The notes below the pieces were generated by a model. The model worked only from the letters and a program-made list of their open reading frames with translations, was not told where the DNA came from and made no database searches. The position numbers and the translations under genes were made by a program. This document shows, in pieces, positions 1 to 8,052 of a stretch of DNA of 64,000 nucleotides (positions are counted from its first letter, which is position 1; the number at the start of each line of letters is the position of its first letter). Source of the DNA: Demequina litoralis (GTDB lineage: Bacteria; Actinomycetota; Actinomycetes; Actinomycetales; Demequinaceae); NCBI RefSeq assembly GCF_030418455.1, contig NZ_JAUHPW010000009.1, positions 1 through 64,000 of the forward strand, written 5' to 3'.

Positions 1-3
1 GTC

Positions 4-43
4 GCGGGGGCCCGGGGGGGGGGCCCCACCTGGGGGCCCCCGC
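4..43. other. GC-only inverted repeat at the left edge
   Basis: Bases 4-13 (GCGGGGGCCC) are the exact reverse complement of bases 34-43, and the loop is mainly a run of G followed by C. It lies beyond the strong terminator at 106-154. It may be a second terminator for a gene to the left or simply low-complexity sequence. No gene is visible in 1-171. Confidence 0.45.
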
Positions 44-105
44 CCCCCTTCCGCGTGTGGCCGCGCGGCCGGAGGACGCCTCCGCCACGCATCGTGCACG
101 CGCAC

Positions 106-154
106 GGTGAGGGCCCCGCGCCCGCGGGATCGCCGCGGGCGTGGGGCCCTCACC
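106..154 (-). terminator. terminator of the first sugar ABC operon
   Basis: A 22-bp stem (106-127 against 133-154) with one G-T wobble and a 5-base loop starts 17 bases past the permease stop codon. It lacks a long U tract, as is usual for actinobacterial terminators. Confidence 0.75.
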
Positions 155-171
155 TGTCCGACCGGTCCGGC

Positions 172-1029
172 TCAGCCCTTGACCGCGCCGGAGGTCATGC
201 CGGCCACGATCTGCCGGTTGAAGAAGATGTACATCACCAGCATGGGCACCGTGATGAGCAGGATGTCCATGAACAGCAGGTTCCAGGCCGTCGAGTACTG
301 CCCCTGGAAGTTGTACAGGGTGACCTGCACGGTCTCGTTGCCCGAGCCGGGGAAGAAGTACAGCGGCGCCTGGAAGTCGTTGAAGACGAAGACGGCCTGC
401 ACGACGATGACGGTCACGATAACGGACCGCAGCAGCGGGAAGATCACCTGGAAGAACAGGCGGATCGGACCCGCTCCGTCCATGATCGCGGCCTCGTCGA
501 GCTCGCGGGGAATGGTGGCGACGAACGCACGGAACATCAGCACGCAGAACGCCATGCCGAACGCGACCATGATGAACACCAGGCCGTGCATCGTCTTGAA
601 CAGCCCGAGGCGCTGCATGACCCAGATCGTCGGCACCACCGCGGGCGGCACGATGAGGCCGGCGAGCACCAGGAAGTTGATGAGCCCGTTCCAGCGGCTC
701 GAGCGGCGCTGGAGCACGTAGCCGACCATCGCCGAGAACACCACCATCAACGTCACGGACGCGACGGTGAGGATCGTCGAGTTGATGAAGGCCGTCACGA
801 GCACGTAGTCGCGCGCCTGGATCACCTCGACGAGGTTCTCGACGAACGCCCATTCGGTGGGCCACGAGAACTCCAGGCTCGCCGCCTCGACGCGGGTCTT
901 CGAGGCCGTGAGGAAGATGAAGATGAACGGCACGATGAAGATCACGGCCGTGACGACGATGCCGAGCAGCCCGGCGGTCCACGAGTACGTGCGGTTGAGC
1001 CTGGACTTGGGCTCCGCCTGCGTGGTCAT
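172..1029 (-). CDS. carbohydrate ABC transporter permease (MalG type)
   Basis: This is an inner-membrane subunit of an ABC sugar importer. The 285-residue product has about six hydrophobic segments. Near residues 175-195 it carries the cytoplasmic EAA loop (ELDEAAIMDGAGPIRLF), which contacts the ATPase. Its length is normal for MalG/LacG-type permeases. The start overlaps the stop of the partner permease by four bases, implying coupled translation. No ATPase gene is present here; many actinobacterial sugar importers share one MsiK-like ATPase encoded elsewhere, which is an inference in this case. The substrate cannot be told because no glycosidase accompanies the operon. Confidence 0.9.
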   Translation of the reverse strand: MTTQAEPKSRLNRTYSWTAGLLGIVVTAVIFIVPFIFIFLTASKTRVEAASLEFSWPTEWAFVENLVEVIQARDYVLVTAFINSTILTVASVTLMVVFSAMVGYVLQRRSSRWNGLINFLVLAGLIVPPAVVPTIWVMQRLGLFKTMHGLVFIMVAFGMAFCVLMFRAFVATIPRELDEAAIMDGAGPIRLFFQVIFPLLRSVIVTVIVVQAVFVFNDFQAPLYFFPGSGNETVQVTLYNFQGQYSTAWNLLFMDILLITVPMLVMYIFFNRQIVAGMTSGAVKG

Positions 1030-1961
1030 CGGTCGACCTCCTTACGGTTGAGGAACCAGAACAGGGGCACGACGATGAGCGCCACAAGGACGAACAGCAC
1101 GACGTTGCCCGCCGTCGAGAGGCCGTAGAAGCCCGCCTGGTACTGCTTGTAGACCACGGAGGCGAGGACGTCCGAGCTGAAGCCGGGACCGCCCCCCGTC
1201 ATGGTCCAGATGAGGTCGAACGACCGCAGGCCGCCGATGAGCGACAGGATGATCACCGTCGTGGTCGCGGGACGCATCAGCGGCAGCGTGACGTGCCAGA
1301 ACCGCTTGAAGGCGCTGGCGCCGTCGACCTTGGCGGCCTCGAAGTACTCCTGCGGGATCGCGACGATGCCCGCGATGTAGATGAGCACCGCCAGGCCGAC
1401 GCCGCGCCACACATCGACGAGCGCGACGGAGAACAGCGCGAGGTTCGGGTCGGTCAGCCAACCCGGGCCCTCGACCCCGACCGCGGCGAGGGTGCGGTTC
1501 ACCAGCCCCTCGAACGGGTCGAGCAGGACCGCGAACGTCGCGCCGATGCCGACGGCCGAGATGAGCACCGGGAAGAACACGACCGAGCGCAGCCAGCCGC
1601 GCGCGATGATCTGGCTCGTGAGGAACACGGCGATGAGGAGGCCGAGGACCACCTTCGCGCCCGAGGTGATCACCGCGAAGATCAGCGTGTTGATGAGGCT
1701 CTCGAACAGGAAGGGCTCGGAGAAGAAGGTGCGGAAGTTGTCGAGGCCGATGAACTCGGACTCGAAGATGGTCCATCGCGTGAGCGCGAAGTAGAACGAC
1801 GCGAAGGTCGGGACGATGAAGAGGACGCCGTAGATGATCCCGGCGGGAGCGTAGAACCACATGGGATAGGGGCTCTTGGCGCGTCCGCGACGATGACGCG
1901 CCCGCTCGGGCTCGGGGGTGGTGGGGGTGGCGGCGCGCCCGCGCGCCATGGTGTCGGTCAT
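1026..1961 (-). CDS. carbohydrate ABC transporter permease (MalF/UgpA type)
   Basis: This is the second membrane subunit of the importer, 311 residues. A basic N-terminus rich in Arg precedes the first membrane helix (about residues 33-55). The EAA loop reads IPQEYFEAAKVDGASAF, around residue 210. The C-terminal motif FWFLNRKEVDR is typical of MalF-like permeases without the large periplasmic insert. The gene lies downstream of the binding-protein gene, separated by a strong hairpin, and overlaps the next permease by ATGA. Confidence 0.9.
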   Translation of the reverse strand: MTDTMARGRAATPTTPEPERARHRRGRAKSPYPMWFYAPAGIIYGVLFIVPTFASFYFALTRWTIFESEFIGLDNFRTFFSEPFLFESLINTLIFAVITSGAKVVLGLLIAVFLTSQIIARGWLRSVVFFPVLISAVGIGATFAVLLDPFEGLVNRTLAAVGVEGPGWLTDPNLALFSVALVDVWRGVGLAVLIYIAGIVAIPQEYFEAAKVDGASAFKRFWHVTLPLMRPATTTVIILSLIGGLRSFDLIWTMTGGGPGFSSDVLASVVYKQYQAGFYGLSTAGNVVLFVLVALIVVPLFWFLNRKEVDR

Positions 1962-1979
1962 GAGGGGCTCCTGAGCGGG

Positions 1980-2016
1980 CCGTCGGGGCCCGACCCGAGA
2001 GGTCGGGCCCCGACGG
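1980..2016 (-). terminator. intercistronic hairpin after the binding-protein gene
   Basis: A perfect 16-bp stem (1980-1995 against 2001-2016) with loop CGAGA lies between the lipoprotein stop codon and the first permease start. Because the permeases appear to depend on the same promoter, it probably acts as an attenuator or as a 3' mRNA stabiliser that keeps binding-protein levels above permease levels. This is inference from position. Confidence 0.65.
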
Positions 2017-2042
2017 CGGTGGTCAACTGAGGACGGGTGGGG

Positions 2043-3395
2043 TCACCAGCCCTCGAGGCCCAGCTGCTGGGCCTGCTTCTTGACGTCCTCGTCGTAGAGC
2101 GCCGCGCCGTCCTCGGCGGAACGGATGCCGGAGCCGACCTCGACGAGGATCTGCTCGAGCGAGGGGCCCTTGATCGGGGACAGGAACTCGAGCGCCGGAG
2201 CGGTGTCGCCCGAGTCGAAGTAGGGCAGCATGTCCTTGATCGCCTGCGGCACGTCGTCCGGGAGCTCGCAGCCCTCGACCACGAACGGTCCGCCGGCGGC
2301 GATGCCCGCATCCAGGCGCGCCTGGCACGCCTCGGGGCTGGCGACGTAGGCCATGAACTTCTTCACCGCGTCCGGGTTCTCCGTGGTCGCCGGCGCGTAG
2401 ATGGCCGGCGGCATCCACACCGTCAGGCCGTTCGCCGCGGCGTCGTCGCCGGGGATCGCGAAGTAGCCGATGTTCTCGGCGGACTCCGGGTAGAGGCTCA
2501 TCATCGTGTCGATCGCGAACATGAGCATCGGGTACTGCGCACCCTCGCCCGACGCCATGCGCTCGAGCGCCTTGTCGAAGGTCAGCGACGCGTAATCCTT
2601 GTTGAGGAGGCCGTCGTCGTAGATCTCCTGCATCTTCTCGAAGGACCGCAGAGCGACCGGCGTGTCGCTGTAGTGCGCCTCGTTGGCCGTGTACTTCGCC
2701 GCCCAGTCCGGGTCCTCGTTGTAGATGTTGTAGTAGTCGGCCAGCATGATGATCTGCGACGTCCAGGTGTCGCCGAACGATTGGATGAGCGCGTTGTCGT
2801 AGCCCGCGTCCTTGATCGCCTGGGTGTTGGACACGAACTCGTCCCACGTGGTGGGCACCTCGAGACCGAGCTCCTCGTAGATCGGGATCGAGTAGAAGAT
2901 GCCGCCGCCGCCCGCGACGTCGATCGGGACGCCGTAGACGCCGTTGTCGGTCGATACCGTCGGGATGAAGCTGTCCATCACGTTGTCCATGAAGGGCTCG
3001 TCCGCGATGTTGAGCAGCTGCGCGTCCGGGTTCAGCGCCTGGAGCAGCGAACCCGAGTTGTACCAGAACATGTCGGGCGCATCGCCGGTGGCGAGTCGCG
3101 TCTTGAGCAGGTTGTCGCCCTCGGAGCCGGACGGCACCGAGGCGTCGACCGTCACCTGGACGTCGGGGTTCGCCTCGTTGAACCCGGCGACCACGGCTTC
3201 CGCGATCGCGACGTTGAGCTCGACGGTGCCGGTCAGCAGCGTCAGCTCGGTGACCTCGCCGGGCTCGGCACCGCCGTCCGCGCTGGACGTTCCCTCGGAC
3301 GTGGACCCGCCGGTCGAGCAGCTGGCGAGGATGACCGCACCTGCGAGCGCGCCGGCGGCGACCCCCGCCCGGCGGTGTAGGCGTGCGACAGACAT
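2043..3395 (-). CDS. extracellular sugar-binding lipoprotein of an ABC transporter
   Basis: This is the solute-binding protein of the importer, 450 residues. A lipoprotein signal peptide ends in the lipobox LASC near residue 23, followed by a Ser/Gly/Thr-rich linker. The body matches the family-1 (MalE/UgpB) fold, including the segment VPTTWDEFVSNTQAIKDAG. The start is fixed by AAGGAGG seven bases upstream. The frame is open upstream of this ATG and continues into the azoreductase, so gene finders may report one fused 699-residue protein. The good Shine-Dalgarno site and signal peptide argue that this protein is made separately. Confidence 0.9.
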   Translation of the reverse strand: MSVARLHRRAGVAAGALAGAVILASCSTGGSTSEGTSSADGGAEPGEVTELTLLTGTVELNVAIAEAVVAGFNEANPDVQVTVDASVPSGSEGDNLLKTRLATGDAPDMFWYNSGSLLQALNPDAQLLNIADEPFMDNVMDSFIPTVSTDNGVYGVPIDVAGGGGIFYSIPIYEELGLEVPTTWDEFVSNTQAIKDAGYDNALIQSFGDTWTSQIIMLADYYNIYNEDPDWAAKYTANEAHYSDTPVALRSFEKMQEIYDDGLLNKDYASLTFDKALERMASGEGAQYPMLMFAIDTMMSLYPESAENIGYFAIPGDDAAANGLTVWMPPAIYAPATTENPDAVKKFMAYVASPEACQARLDAGIAAGGPFVVEGCELPDDVPQAIKDMLPYFDSGDTAPALEFLSPIKGPSLEQILVEVGSGIRSAEDGAALYDEDVKKQAQQLGLEGW

Positions 3396-3433
3396 TCTTA
3401 CCTCCTTGTAAGTGCCGTATGGCATCCGATCAC

Positions 3434-3445
3434 TGAAACGAATCA
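3434..3445. promoter_or_regulatory. possible LacI-type operator upstream of the binding-protein gene
   Basis: TGAAACGAATCA is an imperfect palindrome (TGA..CG..TCA) close to the TGAAACGTTTCA pattern bound by many LacI-family sugar regulators. It lies about 40 bases upstream of the start codon. No LacI-family gene is in the window, so the regulator would be encoded elsewhere. Confidence 0.3.
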
Positions 3446-3509
3446 ATGACCGGCTTTCGCCAAAGTACCCGCAGCACGCGGGTCGGTCAATCACTGTCAC
3501 CGAACTGTT

Positions 3510-4139
3510 ATCAGCGGCGCTCGGCCGCCGGATGCGCACACCATGCGCGCACGCGGCCTCCATGATGTCGTCGGCGTGCGCCGGGTCGTGGTCCATCCCC
3601 TCGGCCGCGATCGAGGCGACATCCTCGATCCCGATGAAGTTGAGCATCATCTGCACGTACTGGCTCGCCGGGTCCTGCGAGCCGTAGAAACCGCCCGCGG
3701 TCTGGAGGTGGATGGCCTTCTTGCCGCGCACGAGCCCGACCGCCTCCCCCTGCTCGTTGTACTTGAAGGTCTTGCCGGCAACGCAGATGCAGTCGATCCA
3801 CGCCTTGAGCCGCGTGGGCACCTGGAGGTTCCACAGGGGGTTCGCGATCACGATCTTGTCCATGTTGAGGAACTGGGTCGTGTACCCCTCGAACAGGGTG
3901 CTCTTGGTCTGCTCCGCCTCGTGCAGCCGCACGAACGGGACGCCGTCGCCGAGCTTCTTCCACGCGCCGAACAGGTCGAGGTCGATCTCCGGGATGGCGA
4001 TGTTGTACAGGTTCTGGTCGATGACGTCGTCGTCGGGGTGGGCCTCGGTGTACGCCGCGAGGAACTCGTCGGCGAGGCGCATCGACCGCGAGGCGTCGGC
4101 GGTGAGCGGGTGCGCGCGGATGACGAGGAGCTTGGCCAT
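3510..4139 (-). CDS. FMN-dependent NADH-azoreductase/NAD(P)H oxidoreductase, 3' end undefined
   Basis: This is a flavodoxin-fold quinone/azo reductase of the AzoR/YwrO group. The N-terminus MAKLLVIRAHP is the FMN-phosphate binding strand and loop. NPLWNLQVPTRLKAWIDCICVAGKTFKYNEQG is spread over about residues 93-124 and is the family core. The family is normally about 205-215 residues, but here the frame has no stop and continues through the intergenic region into the lipoprotein gene. Tandem stop codons (TGA, TAA at 3508-3513) lie in another frame exactly where the gene should end, so a one- or two-base indel near 3520-3560 would explain it. No strong ribosome site precedes the ATG. Confidence 0.75.
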
Positions 4140-4469
4140 GGGAAGTCCGTTTCTGTGCTGGGAGGTGCGACGTCGTCGCCGTGCCGACGATGCTCGCCGT
4201 GCTCCTGGCAAGGATCGCGGGACGTAGGGCCCCAGAGCGGGATATCGACGCCGCTGAGAGGGTCCCTGATAGAGGCTCCCTCGCGCGTCGATGCGCCCCT
4301 AGCGTCGGTGCGCCGCACGCTCGGGGTCGCACGCCTCGGGGGTGCTCGCGGAACCCCTTCCGGCGCCACCTGGTCGCGGCAGCAAGGGATCGCGATGATG
4401 GCCGCACGATGCGGATACGCGCCCGTCGACCCGCTCGCCCGACGCGGGCGACAGAGGAAAGGAGACCCC
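4140..4469. other. divergent intergenic region, azoreductase/aldo-keto reductase
   Basis: This 330-bp stretch carries no convincing gene. It holds an 11-base direct repeat (4257-4267 and 4271-4281, AGAGGGTCCCT/AGAGGCTCCCT, 14-base spacing) that could be a regulator site for either of the two redox genes. The right end has the Shine-Dalgarno GAAAGGAG of the aldo/keto reductase. Confidence 0.5.
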
Positions 4470-5375
4470 ATGGTCCTCAACCAGGCCTACACGCTGAGCA
4501 ACGGCGTCGAGATCCCGAAGCTGGGACTCGGCACCTGGTTCATCAACAACAAGGACGCCGTCGGCGCGGTGCGGTCCGCGATCGATGCCGGCTACCGCCA
4601 CATCGACACCGCGCAGGCCTACCGCAACGAGCAGGGCGTGGGCGAGGGCGTGCGCTCCAGCGCCGTCTCCCGCGACGAGATCTTCGTCACCTCGAAGGTC
4701 GACGCGGGTGCGAAGTCGTACGCGAAGGCAGCGAGGTCGATCGACGGCTCGCTCAAGAAGCTCGGCCTCGACCACATCGACATGATGATCATCCACAGCC
4801 CGCAGCCGTGGACCGCGTTCCGTGGCGAGAAGCGCTACTTCGACGAGAACCGCGAGGTGTGGCGTGCGCTCGAGGACGCCTACCGGGCCGGCAAGGTGCG
4901 CGCGATCGGCCTCTCGAACTTCGAGCAGGACGACCTCGACAACGTCCTCGACTCGGCCACCGTCAAGCCGATGGTCAACCAGGTCCTCGCGCACATCGGC
5001 AACACGCCGTTCGACCTCATCGCGCACTCCCAGGCGCGGGACGTCCTCGTCGAGGCCTACTCCCCCGTCGCCCACGGCGCGCTGCTGGGCAACGCCGAGG
5101 TCGAGGCCATCGCCGCCCGCTACGGCGTGTCCGTGCCGCAGTTGTCGATCCGCTACTGCCTCGACCTCGGACTGCTGCCACTGCCGAAGACGGCGAACCC
5201 CGCGCACATGGCAAGCAACGCCGCGCTCGACTTCGAGATCGGCGCCGAGGACATGGAGGCCCTCAGGAACGTGGCGCCCGTGACCGACTACGGGTCGGCG
5301 AACATGATGCCCGTGTACGGCGGCAAGCTGAACCTGGGCACGATGCTCAAGATGGTGGTCGGCTCGCGCGGCTGA
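4470..5375 (+). CDS. aldo/keto reductase
   Basis: This is an NADPH-dependent carbonyl reductase with a TIM barrel, 301 residues. The catalytic tetrad is visible as Asp46 (HIDTAQ), Tyr51, Lys76 (VTSKV) and His109 (IIHSPQP). The stretch GKVRAIGLSNF follows as in all family members. It resembles the 2,5-diketo-D-gluconate/YvgN-like group. The start is set by GAAAGGAG six bases upstream; the open frame further upstream is antisense to the azoreductase and was not used. Its physiological substrate is unknown. It faces the azoreductase across a shared promoter region, hinting at a redox or aldehyde stress role. Confidence 0.9.
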   Translation: MVLNQAYTLSNGVEIPKLGLGTWFINNKDAVGAVRSAIDAGYRHIDTAQAYRNEQGVGEGVRSSAVSRDEIFVTSKVDAGAKSYAKAARSIDGSLKKLGLDHIDMMIIHSPQPWTAFRGEKRYFDENREVWRALEDAYRAGKVRAIGLSNFEQDDLDNVLDSATVKPMVNQVLAHIGNTPFDLIAHSQARDVLVEAYSPVAHGALLGNAEVEAIAARYGVSVPQLSIRYCLDLGLLPLPKTANPAHMASNAALDFEIGAEDMEALRNVAPVTDYGSANMMPVYGGKLNLGTMLKMVVGSRG

Positions 5376-5390
5376 CGCGGACGATACGAG

Positions 5391-5416
5391 GGCCGGCCCC
5401 CGCACCGGGGCCGGCC
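5391..5416. terminator. bidirectional terminator
   Basis: A 10-bp stem GGCCGGCCCC/GGGGCCGGCC with a six-base loop is followed by TTCGTCGTC. It lies between the convergent aldo/keto reductase and cyclophilin-like genes and can serve both. Confidence 0.8.
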
Positions 5417-5431
5417 TTCGTCGTCTCCGGC

Positions 5432-5785
5432 TCAGGCGACCAGGGTCACCGTGACGGTCGCACCGTCGGCGATGCCCTCGAGCACCGCGGCCTCGCCGTC
5501 GACGGTGCCGAGGCTCACGAGCCCCGCGGCGTAGCCGAAGTCCCGGTAGAAGAACGCGACGTTGCCCCACGGGGCGTAGTAGGTGAGGTCGCCCACGTGT
5601 GCGTCCGTCCCGGCGGGTTCGCCGGCGACGTCGAGGCGCTCGGGAAGGTCCGCGACCTTCTCGATGCCGTGGAAGTCCCGCATCGTGAGCGTGAGCGGGA
5701 GCTGCGCGACCAGGTCGCGCGCGGCCGGGCCGTCGCCGAGCGTCACGGTGAGGCTCGCATCGTCGAGCGTGAACTGGATCTGCAT
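5432..5785 (-). CDS. cyclophilin-like fold protein
   Basis: This small cytosolic protein of 117 residues has the pattern of the cyclophilin-like beta-barrel family: an N-terminal strand pair (MQIQFTLDDASLTVTL), then GDLTYYAPWGNVAFFYRDF near residues 63-81, then GLVSLGTVDG. It has no signal peptide or membrane segment. Members often sit next to aldo/keto reductases and CMD/cupin genes in bacterial redox clusters, as here. The biochemical role is not established; prolyl isomerase activity should not be assumed. It has its own promoter region and ends at the bidirectional terminator. Confidence 0.75.
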   Translation of the reverse strand: MQIQFTLDDASLTVTLGDGPAARDLVAQLPLTLTMRDFHGIEKVADLPERLDVAGEPAGTDAHVGDLTYYAPWGNVAFFYRDFGYAAGLVSLGTVDGEAAVLEGIADGATVTVTLVA

Positions 5786-5825
5786 GGACGTCTCCTGGCG
5801 CGTGAGGTGGGTGCGCGGACGGCGA

Positions 5826-5856
5826 GGGCCCCCTCCAGGATCGCCGGAGGGGGCCC
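5826..5856 (-). terminator. terminator of the CMD-cupin-DUF2255 operon
   Basis: An 11-bp GC stem (GGGCCCCCTCC, 5826-5836, against 5846-5856) with a nine-base loop lies about 55 bases past the DUF2255 stop codon. Confidence 0.7.
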
Positions 5857-5910
5857 GATGCGGGTGCGGCGCTTCTCAGCGTGCGCGGCCGCCGCCACGG
5901 CAGGCCGGGG

Positions 5911-6285
5911 TCAGCCTGCGGGATCGATGCGGACGGTCGCTGCCTGCGGCCCCGCGCTCACCATGGGCGGCAGGTACCGGCTGTCCGCATACTTGACGCG
6001 GTAGGCGGCGTCGATCGCGTCGGTGAGCGACGCATCGGCCGGCGTGAAGGTGACGTCCAAGGTGTGGCCGCCGGCGGAGATGCGGCCGGCCCCCTACGAC
6101 ATCGCCGCCTGATGCCAGCGCGAGCGGACACCGTTCCACGCGCGCACGTAGAGCGCGCCGTCCACGACCACGGACCAGATCCACGTGGGGGTGCCGTAGG
6201 TGACACCGTCCGCGCGGAACGGCGAGATGTGCAGGTCGTCCGTGCCGGCGATCGCGGCGAGGACGTCCGCGGGCCACGCCGCCAT
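5911..6285 (-). pseudogene. DUF2255 family protein interrupted by an in-frame amber codon
   Basis: The frame opens with MAAWPADVLAAIAGTDDLHI and runs through VVDGALYVRAWNGVRSRWHQ, a clear DUF2255 start. It hits TAG at 6094-6096 after 63 codons. Reading on in the same frame gives GAGRISAGGHTLDVTFTPAD and continues to a natural TGA at 5911. The total is 125 codons including the internal and final stops, the usual family length. Both halves keep the family pattern, so this is one recent nonsense change, a sequencing error or a recoded stop. The start overlaps the cupin stop by one base (TGATG). The family's function is unknown. Confidence 0.75.
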
Positions 6286-6680
6286 CAGCGGCCGAGCTCC
6301 TCGTCCGTGACGTGCTCGCCCCAGACGGTGCTGGTCGCCGGGTCGGTGCCCTCGAGCAGCGCGAGGTGCTCCATGAACGAGTCCGGCGCGGCGGCGTGCC
6401 AGTGCTCCTCGTTCGGCGGGGTGTAGACCGTCTGGCCGGCCTTCGCCTCGATGATGGTGCCGTCACGGCTGCCGAACAGCGCGGTGCCGTCGGTCACGTG
6501 GCAGTACTGGCCATGCGCGTGCGAGTGCCACGCGGTACGGGCGCCGGGAGCGAACCGCACCTTGGCGAGGACGGCGCGCTGCTCCGGGCCGTGAGGGATC
6601 GCGATCAGGTCGACCCACACGTCGCCGGCGAACTGCTCCGGCGGGTTCTTCATGGTGGGGATGGTGGGCTCGATGTTCAT
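6285..6680 (-). CDS. cupin domain protein
   Basis: This is a single-domain cupin of 131 residues. Metal-binding motif 1 is visible as WHSHAHGQYCHVTDGTALFG around residues 49-68, with the two His residues and a later Glu. Motif 2 is PPNEEHWHAAAP near residues 87-98. The fold suits small-molecule isomerases or dioxygenases and quercetinase-like proteins. The start has AAGGAGG, which lies inside the end of the preceding CMD gene, with one base between stop and start. The operon CMD-cupin-DUF2255 recurs near carbonyl-reductase genes and probably handles a reactive carbonyl or quinone-like metabolite. That role is inference. Confidence 0.85.
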   Translation of the reverse strand: MNIEPTIPTMKNPPEQFAGDVWVDLIAIPHGPEQRAVLAKVRFAPGARTAWHSHAHGQYCHVTDGTALFGSRDGTIIEAKAGQTVYTPPNEEHWHAAAPDSFMEHLALLEGTDPATSTVWGEHVTDEELGR

Positions 6681-6681
6681 G

Positions 6682-7014
6682 TCAGGCCTCCTTGGAGAAC
6701 AGCTTCTGGGCGAGGGTGAGGGCCGAGACGGCGGGCGGCCAGCCGGCGTAGAACGCGACGTGGGTGATCGCCTCCTTGATCTCGTCCTCGGTGAGGCCGT
6801 TGGCGAGGCCCATCGGGATGTGCGCGTTGAGCTGCTCGATGTTGCCGGCCGTGACGAGGCTCGTGATGGTGACGAGGCTCCGGTCGCGCGGCGACAGCGC
6901 ATCGGTGCGCGCCCACACCTTGCCGAACAGCACCTCGTCGGTGAGCTCGACGAACGTGGGTGCGAAGTCGCCCATCATCCGCTGCATCGGGGTCTGCTCC
7001 TGGGGTTCCGACAT
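6682..7014 (-). CDS. carboxymuconolactone decarboxylase family protein
   Basis: This is a 110-residue all-helical CMD/AhpD-fold protein. The characteristic block LSPRDRSLVTITSLVTAGN spans residues 40-58, and an H-containing helix (ITHVAFYAGWPPAVSAL) follows near residues 83-99. No CxxC pair is present, so an AhpD-like peroxidase role is unlikely. It resembles the 4-carboxymuconolactone decarboxylase-like proteins of unknown substrate. It is the first gene of its operon and divergent from the XRE/MmyB regulator, which probably controls it through the palindromes between them. Confidence 0.85.
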   Translation of the reverse strand: MSEPQEQTPMQRMMGDFAPTFVELTDEVLFGKVWARTDALSPRDRSLVTITSLVTAGNIEQLNAHIPMGLANGLTEDEIKEAITHVAFYAGWPPAVSALTLAQKLFSKEA

Positions 7015-7096
7015 GAGGTCTTCCTTTCCGGTCTCTGGACGCCATGCGCCGCGGCACGGCGGGCGATGCCTCCAGTACAGCCGGGGCCCGGCCGTC

Positions 7097-7138
7097 GTGA
7101 CAGTTCCTGTCAGAGGTACCTCTGCGGGTACCTGTCAC
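7097..7138. promoter_or_regulatory. cluster of palindromic operator-like sites
   Basis: Within 42 bases lie GACAG-TTC-CTGTC (7099-7111), the perfect palindrome AGAGGTACCTCT (7112-7123) and a second GGTACC (7127-7132). Outer arms GTGACAG (7097-7103) and CTGTCAC (7132-7138) enclose them. The position between the divergent CMD operon and the XRE/MmyB regulator marks it as the likely binding site of that regulator. Confidence 0.6.
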
Positions 7139-7167
7139 CACGCGGGCCGCAGGCTTACGGTGGCGTC

Positions 7168-8052
7168 ATGAGCACGACGAACGAGGTCCGCGACTTCCTG
7201 ATGACGCGCCGCGCGAAGGTCACGCCGGCGATGGTGGGGCTGCCCGACGTGGGCAGCCGCCGCGTCCCCGGCCTGCGGCGCGGCGAGGTCGCGATCCTGG
7301 CCGGCGTGAGCGTCGAGTACTACACCAAGCTCGAGCGGGGCGACCTCCGCGGCGTCTCGGACGAGGTGCTCGAAGCGATCGCGTCGGCGCTGCGGCTCGA
7401 CGAGGCCGAGCGCGCCCACCTCTTCGACCTGGCGCGCACCGCCAACGCCTCGACTCGCGCCCGGCGCAAGCCGGGCGGCCCCGCGGGCGTGCGCCCCAGC
7501 CTGCTGCACCTCGTCGAGTCCATCACCGCCGGCGCCGCGGTCCTCGGCAACCTGCGCGGCGACATCGTCGCGACCAACGAGCTCGGCCGCGCGCTGTACG
7601 ACCCCGTCTACCGCTCGCAGCCCGAGCGGCCCGGCTACCCGCGGTTCATCTTCTTCGACCCCGCATCGCGCGACTTCTACCCTGACTGGGACACGATCGC
7701 CGACAGCTCGGTCGCGAGCCTGCGGACCGTCGCCGGCCGCAACCCCTTCGACAAGTCGATCACGGACCTCGTCGGCGAGCTCTCGACGCGATCCGAGGAG
7801 TTCCGCACCCGCTGGGCGCGGCACGACGTGCGCCTCCACATCGAGGGCCTCAAGCGAATGCGCCACCCGGTCGTCGGGCTGGTCGAGCTCGAGTACAACG
7901 TGCTCGGGCTTCCGGCCGACGAGGGGCTCGGCCTGACGGTCTACACCGCGACGCCGGGCTCGGATTCCGCCGAGAAGCTCGCGCTGCTGGCGAGCTGGTG
8001 GGCGTCCGAGCAGGAAGCGGCCGCGCAGGCCACGCCCATCAGCGAGGGCTGA
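7168..8052 (+). CDS. XRE-family regulator with MmyB-like ligand-binding domain
   Basis: This transcriptional regulator of 294 residues has an N-terminal helix-turn-helix (about residues 10-85). It contains the family signature RVPGLRRGEVAILAGVSVEYYTKLERG. The C-terminal PAS-like MmyB domain is about residues 105-275 and typically binds a fatty acid or other small ligand. These proteins usually control an adjacent divergent oxidoreductase operon and themselves, matching the layout here. Its 3' end overlaps the convergent ROK gene by 14 bases. Confidence 0.9.
   Translation: MSTTNEVRDFLMTRRAKVTPAMVGLPDVGSRRVPGLRRGEVAILAGVSVEYYTKLERGDLRGVSDEVLEAIASALRLDEAERAHLFDLARTANASTRARRKPGGPAGVRPSLLHLVESITAGAAVLGNLRGDIVATNELGRALYDPVYRSQPERPGYPRFIFFDPASRDFYPDWDTIADSSVASLRTVAGRNPFDKSITDLVGELSTRSEEFRTRWARHDVRLHIEGLKRMRHPVVGLVELEYNVLGLPADEGLGLTVYTATPGSDSAEKLALLASWWASEQEAAAQATPISEG

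Noticed and set aside
3543-4469. N-terminal extension of the aldo/keto reductase
   Set aside because: The open frame upstream is antisense to the azoreductase. The ATG at 4470 has GAAAGGAG and matches family starts.
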